Positions 60,629-64,000 of a stretch of 64,000 nt of DNA are shown here, piece by piece. The position numbers and the translations under genes are program-made. Every line of letters starts with the position of its first letter. Position 1 is the stretch's first letter. Under the pieces are notes generated by a model that had not been told where the DNA came from, made no database searches, and saw nothing but the letters and a program-made list of their open reading frames with translations. The DNA is from Streptomyces sp. NBC_00289 (lineage in GTDB: Bacteria > Actinomycetota > Actinomycetes > Streptomycetales > Streptomycetaceae): positions 3,844,001-3,908,000 of the forward strand of contig NZ_CP108046.1 in NCBI RefSeq assembly GCF_041435115.1, in the 5' to 3' direction.

Positions 60629-61491
60629 GACGTCTCCTCGATCCCGGCGAACAGATCCGTCTCCCGCGGGCCGGGAGCGCGCTCCGGTCGCACCAACTCG
60701 TAGTACTCGGTGGTGAGGAGGGGTTGCGCGAGCTCGTTGGAGAGCGCGAAGTACGGCGCGTCGGGGGCCACCTCGATCTGCGTGGCGTGCGCGCGCATCG
60801 CGGCGGTCTTCGCGGCGGCGAACGCGGTGCCGTCGATCTCGGTGGTGATCCGCTCGTCGTCCACCACCCCCGGTACGTCGTCCAGGGCGGCCGCCTTGCT
60901 GAAGGGAAGCTCGGGCAGGTCCTGCCGGAGCCGGGCGAAGCCCTCCTCGCCGACGGAGCGCGGGACGCGGTTCCAGTAGATCTTCGCGATCTCCCAGCCC
61001 GACCCGGCGGCGAGTTCGGCGGCACGCATGGCGACGCGGTGGGCCTGGATGTGGTCGGGGTGGCCGTAGCCGCCGTCGGGGTCGTAGGTGACGAGCACCT
61101 GCGGGCGAACCTCACGGATCACCTCCGCGAGGGACCGGGCGGCCTCGTCCACGTCGGCCTGCCAGAAGCACGCGGGGTCGTCGTTGTCGGCGAGGCCCAT
61201 CATCCCGGAGTCCCGGTGGCGGCCCGCGCCGCCTAGCAGACGGAAGTCCTCGACGCCGAGTTCACCCATCGCGGCCGTGAGCTCGCGCAGCCTGTACTCG
61301 CCGAGCGCGGCACCGGTCAGCTGCCGCAACTCGGGCGGAATGACCTCACCCAGCTCACCGAGGGTGCAGGTGACAAGCGTCACCCGGGCCCCCTCGGCCG
61401 CGTACCTGGCCATGGTGGCGCCGTTGTTGATCGACTCGTCGTCCGGGTGCGCGTGCACCAGCAGCAGACGACGGCCGGATGGTTCCGTCAT
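60625..61491 (-). CDS. mshB: N-acetyl-1-D-myo-inositol-2-amino-2-deoxy-alpha-D-glucopyranoside deacetylase MshB
   Basis: The protein has 288 residues from ATG 61491. The zinc motif AHPDDE is at residues 14-19 and the third ligand lies in GHPDHIQAH. The segments [31 protein letters not shown] and [11 protein letters not shown] are typical of MshB and its paralogue Mca. It removes acetate from GlcNAc-Ins in mycothiol synthesis, the main thiol of actinobacteria. Its neighbours (DUF6113 downstream) and the link to the ferredoxin/dapC block match Rv1170 in M. tuberculosis, which supports MshB rather than Mca. Confidence 0.92.
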   Translation of the reverse strand: MTEPSGRRLLLVHAHPDDESINNGATMARYAAEGARVTLVTCTLGELGEVIPPELRQLTGAALGEYRLRELTAAMGELGVEDFRLLGGAGRHRDSGMMGLADNDDPACFWQADVDEAARSLAEVIREVRPQVLVTYDPDGGYGHPDHIQAHRVAMRAAELAAGSGWEIAKIYWNRVPRSVGEEGFARLRQDLPELPFSKAAALDDVPGVVDDERITTEIDGTAFAAAKTAAMRAHATQIEVAPDAPYFALSNELAQPLLTTEYYELVRPERAPGPRETDLFAGIEETS

Positions 61492-61641
61492 GGGGCCACC
61501 CTACGAGGCACGAGACCACCGGGCCCGGCGAGGTCGCGACTCGGGCACCGGACCGTTCTCGTCCCCGCGACGCGGGGGACCTTCCGAGGTCAGCCCCGGC
61601 ACGGTGGGCGAACCGCGTGCCGCGCGAGGCCGACCGCCCGG

Positions 61642-61836
61642 TCAGAACTTGAGGTCGCCGATCATGCCCGCGATGTTCGTCGTCAGATCGTTGATCGTCG
61701 GAGCGATCGTCGACGAGGCCAGGTAGAAGCCGAGGAGGATGCACACAACCGCGTGTCCACCCTTCAAGCCCGACTTCTTGACCAGCAGGAAGACGATGAT
61801 CGCCAGCAGCACCACCGCCGAAATCGAGAGTGCCAC
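61642..61836 (-). CDS. Small hydrophobic two-span membrane protein
   Basis: The ORF encodes 64 residues from GTG 61836, with ggaggtga seven bases upstream. Two spans (ISAVVLLAIIVFLLV and VVCILLGFYLASSTIA) are joined by KKSGLKGGH. It ends NDLTTNIAGMIGDLKF. Similar proteins are conserved in Streptomyces without known function. It diverges from the peptidase gene, sharing an AT-rich upstream region. Confidence 0.85.
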   Translation of the reverse strand: MALSISAVVLLAIIVFLLVKKSGLKGGHAVVCILLGFYLASSTIAPTINDLTTNIAGMIGDLKF

Positions 61837-61928
61837 GGCGGCTCACCTCCAAAGATCCCAGGAGCACGGGGGGTCGGACCAAGGGGTCAGATAAATCCAT
61901 ACAGCAGCCAGCGGGTTCATACCCACTA

Positions 61929-61954
61929 TGCGGTAGTGATCATAACTATCCGCA
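61929..61954. promoter_or_regulatory. Inverted repeat in the divergent region before the peptidase gene
   Basis: TGCGGTAGT (61929-61937) and ACTATCCGCA (61945-61954) form an inverted repeat with one bulged base, around gatcata, in the AT-rich stretch between the two divergent starts. It could be an operator for either gene. Confidence 0.45.
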
Positions 61955-62013
61955 CTCGCGCATCGCTCGGCGCACGGCCGCACAAGGGGGCGCATGGCCA
62001 ATATGGTCGGGGC

Positions 62014-64000
62014 ATGACGACGACGTCCGACTCCTTCCCCCGCCGGCACGCCCGCACCCAGCGCTTCACGCTCGGCGCACCCCGCGCGTTCACCGTGGCG
62101 CCCGACGGTTCCCGTGTCGTGTTCCTGCGCTCCGCTTCCGGTACGGACCGGGCGAACGCCCTGTGGGTGCTCGACCAGGAGGCGGGCGGAGAGCGCGTGG
62201 CCGCCGACCCGCGCGCCCTGCTGGGCGGTGCCGTGGAGCGCCTCTCGGCCGAGGAGCGGGCCCGCCGTGAACGCAGTCGCGAGGGCGGCGCCGGCATCGT
62301 CGGCTATGCCACCGACGCGGCCGTCGAGTTGGCCTCTTTCGCGTTGTCAGGGCGGCTTTTCACGGCGGAGCTGCGAGCCGGCACGGCACGTGAACTGCCC
62401 ACCCCCGGGCCGGTGATCGACCCGCGCCCGTCCCCCGACGGCCGACAGGTCGCATACGTCGCGCAGGGCGCCCTGCGCGTGGTGGGCGCGGACGGCGAGG
62501 ACGACAGGGCGCTGGCCTCGCCGGAGCCGGCGACGGGGCCGGAGCGGGTCACCTACGGTCTGGCCGAGTTCGTCGCGGCCGAGGAGATGGGCCGGTCGCG
62601 GGGCTTCTGGTGGGCTCCGGAGTCGGACCGGCTGCTGGTCGCGCGGGTGGACGACGCGCCGGTGCGGAGGTGGTGGATCTCCGACCCGGCGCACCCGGAA
62701 CGTGATCCACAGCACGTCCCGTATCCGGCGGCGGGCACCGCCAACGCGGACGTACGACTCTTCGTGTTCGCTCTGGACGGGGTGCGCACGGAGGTCGTCT
62801 GGGACCGGACGCGCTTTCCCTATCTGGCGCATGTCCACTGGTCAGCGGCGGGTGCCCCGCTGTTGCTCGTACAGGCGCGCGACCAGCGGAGCCAGCTGTT
62901 CCTGGCCGTGGACCCGGAGACGGGAGCGACCCGGATGGTGCACGCCGACGAAGATCCAACTTGGCTGGAACTCTTCGCCGGTGCGCCGTGCTGGAGTCCG
63001 TCGGGACGGCTCGTGCGGATCGCCGACGAGGGCGGTGCGCGCGTCCTGGCGGTCGGTGAACGGCCTTTGACGGGACGGCAGTTGCACGTCCGGGCGGTCT
63101 TGGACGTGGGCTCCGACGACGTACTGGTCTCGGCGTCCGCGGGTGAGGGCGCGGCCGACCCGGAGACCGGCGAGGTACATGTGTATCGCGTCAACGAGCT
63201 CGGTGTGGAGCGCGTCTCGCAGGAGCCGGGCGTGCACTCGGCGGTGCGCGCCGGGGGTGTGACGGTACTGGTCTCCGCCACCCTCGACCGGCCGGGTACG
63301 CGAGCGCGGGTGCTGCGCGATGCGAAGCCGACGGTGACCGTCACGTCGTACGCCGAAGATCCTGGTTTGTCCCCGCGCGTGACCCTCACTCAGGGGGGCG
63401 CACGCGGAATCCCGTGCGCCGTGCTTATGCCTACGGACTACACCGGAGACACGCCCCTCCCCGTCCTCATGGACCCCTACGGCGGTCCGCACGGTCCGCG
63501 GGTGGTCGCCGCACACAACGCGCACCTCACCTCGCAGTGGTTCGCCGACCAGGGTTTCGCGGTGGTCGTCGCCGACGGCCGCGGCACCCCCGGCCGCTCC
63601 CCCGCCTGGGAGAAGGCCGTCCACCACGACCTCACGGTCTCCCTCGACGACCAGATCGAGGCCCTCCAGGACCTCGCGAAGAACCATCCCCTCGACCTCT
63701 CCCGGGTGGCGATCCGCGGCTGGTCCTACGGCGGCTGGCTGGCCGGGCTGGCGGTCCTGCGCCGCCCGGACGTCTTCCACGCGGGCATCGCCGGCGCCCC
63801 GGTCACGGACTGGCGGCTGTACGACACGCACTACACGGAGCGGTACCTGGGCGACCCGGCCGCCCACCCCGAGTCGTACGCGAAGAGTTCCCTGGTCACG
63901 GACGACGGCCTGGTCTCCCCCGCCGAGCCGCACCGCCCGCTGATGATCGTGCACGGACTGGCCGACGACAACGTGGTCGTGGCGCACTCCCTGCGGTTGT
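62014..64000 (+). CDS. Prolyl oligopeptidase family (S9, DPP-IV-like) peptidase, 3' end outside window
   Basis: The frame from ATG 62014 (ggtcgggg upstream) is open to the end of the window, giving 662 residues of an unfinished protein. The first ~470 residues are the beta-propeller (FTVAPDGSRVVFLRSASG, PSPDGRQVAYV, RSRGFWWAPESDRLLVARVDDAPVRRWWISDPAHP). From about 475 the alpha/beta hydrolase starts (VLMDPYGGPHGPRV), with nucleophile GWSYGGW and the Asp region HGLADDNVV; the catalytic His lies beyond the edge. S9B enzymes remove X-Pro dipeptides. There is no signal peptide, so it is probably cytosolic. Confidence 0.92.
   Translation, partial: MTTTSDSFPRRHARTQRFTLGAPRAFTVAPDGSRVVFLRSASGTDRANALWVLDQEAGGERVAADPRALLGGAVERLSAEERARRERSREGGAGIVGYATDAAVELASFALSGRLFTAELRAGTARELPTPGPVIDPRPSPDGRQVAYVAQGALRVVGADGEDDRALASPEPATGPERVTYGLAEFVAAEEMGRSRGFWWAPESDRLLVARVDDAPVRRWWISDPAHPERDPQHVPYPAAGTANADVRLFVFALDGVRTEVVWDRTRFPYLAHVHWSAAGAPLLLVQARDQRSQLFLAVDPETGATRMVHADEDPTWLELFAGAPCWSPSGRLVRIADEGGARVLAVGERPLTGRQLHVRAVLDVGSDDVLVSASAGEGAADPETGEVHVYRVNELGVERVSQEPGVHSAVRAGGVTVLVSATLDRPGTRARVLRDAKPTVTVTSYAEDPGLSPRVTLTQGGARGIPCAVLMPTDYTGDTPLPVLMDPYGGPHGPRVVAAHNAHLTSQWFADQGFAVVVADGRGTPGRSPAWEKAVHHDLTVSLDDQIEALQDLAKNHPLDLSRVAIRGWSYGGWLAGLAVLRRPDVFHAGIAGAPVTDWRLYDTHYTERYLGDPAAHPESYAKSSLVTDDGLVSPAEPHRPLMIVHGLADDNVVVAHSLRL

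Overview
The window is a piece of Streptomyces chromosome. It is very GC-rich with strong third-position GC bias, uses GTG starts often, has many ATGA/GTGA stop-start overlaps, and ends transcription units with long GC-rich hairpins. Gene content and order match the conserved core of Streptomyces. Long stretches also match the order I remember for Mycobacterium tuberculosis: moeZ / DUF3152 / TetR / DUF3107 / ferritin-like / DEAD helicase (Rv3206c-Rv3211), and mshB ... ferredoxin-dapC ... dapE / LOG / folP2 / tag / DUF3117 / O-methyltransferase-sigE-rseA-htrA-tatB / mrp / corA (Rv1170-Rv1239c). No tRNA, rRNA, prophage, IS element or CRISPR array was seen.

Layout. 1-2404: two tandem secreted TAP-like peptidases, the first cut by the window edge. 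2470-3648: MoeZ. 3712-8596 (minus): four genes resembling part of an exopolysaccharide locus (PelF-like glycosyltransferase, multi-span membrane protein, NAD-dependent epimerase, spherulin-4 glycosidase). 8807-14283 (minus): a peptide ABC transporter operon (binding protein, two permeases, fused double ATPase) preceded by what looks like a complete attenuator: a TTGACA promoter, a probably leaderless 30-codon ORF ending in Cys-Arg, and a hairpin with a U-tract. 14598-23404: DUF3152 protease, alpha/beta hydrolase with a repeat tail, small acidic protein, TetR, DUF3107, small membrane protein, ferritin-like protein and a DEAD-box helicase with a very long repetitive basic tail. 23405-28565: an 18-bp minisatellite, hydrolase, NYN protein, a 50-residue protein, MarC, PHP phosphoesterase and a DUF6758-like protein. 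28718-36901: MFS exporter, SUFU-domain protein, CorA with a long structured leader, lipoprotein, MgtE-N/CBS protein without a channel, DUF1003 protein and Mrp.

37018-47332: the envelope-stress block tatB-htrA-(anti-sigma)-(ECF sigma), all read on the minus strand, diverging from an O-methyltransferase that apparently starts with ATT; then DUF3117, enoyl-CoA hydratase, tag, a DivIVA-like protein, folP2 and a LOG-family protein. 47454-54131: lysine/diaminopimelate genes dapE and dapC, ferredoxin, two secreted or anchored proteins, a GNAT-type protein and a SirB1-type protein. 54169-57630: an ABC-2 exporter with histidine kinase and LuxR-type regulator in one tightly overlapping operon, preceded by a 14-bp palindrome. 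57789-64000: a repeat-rich anchored PG_binding_4 protein, DUF6113 protein, MshB (mycothiol), a small hydrophobic protein and the start of an S9 peptidase.

Functional themes are envelope stress and protein export (SigE/RseA/HtrA/TatB), Mg2+ transport (CorA, MgtE-like, DUF1003), diaminopimelate/lysine synthesis, mycothiol synthesis, sulfur transfer (MoeZ), and peptide uptake. Nearly everything is core chromosome. The least explained parts are the regulatory leaders and the repeat-encoded tails.
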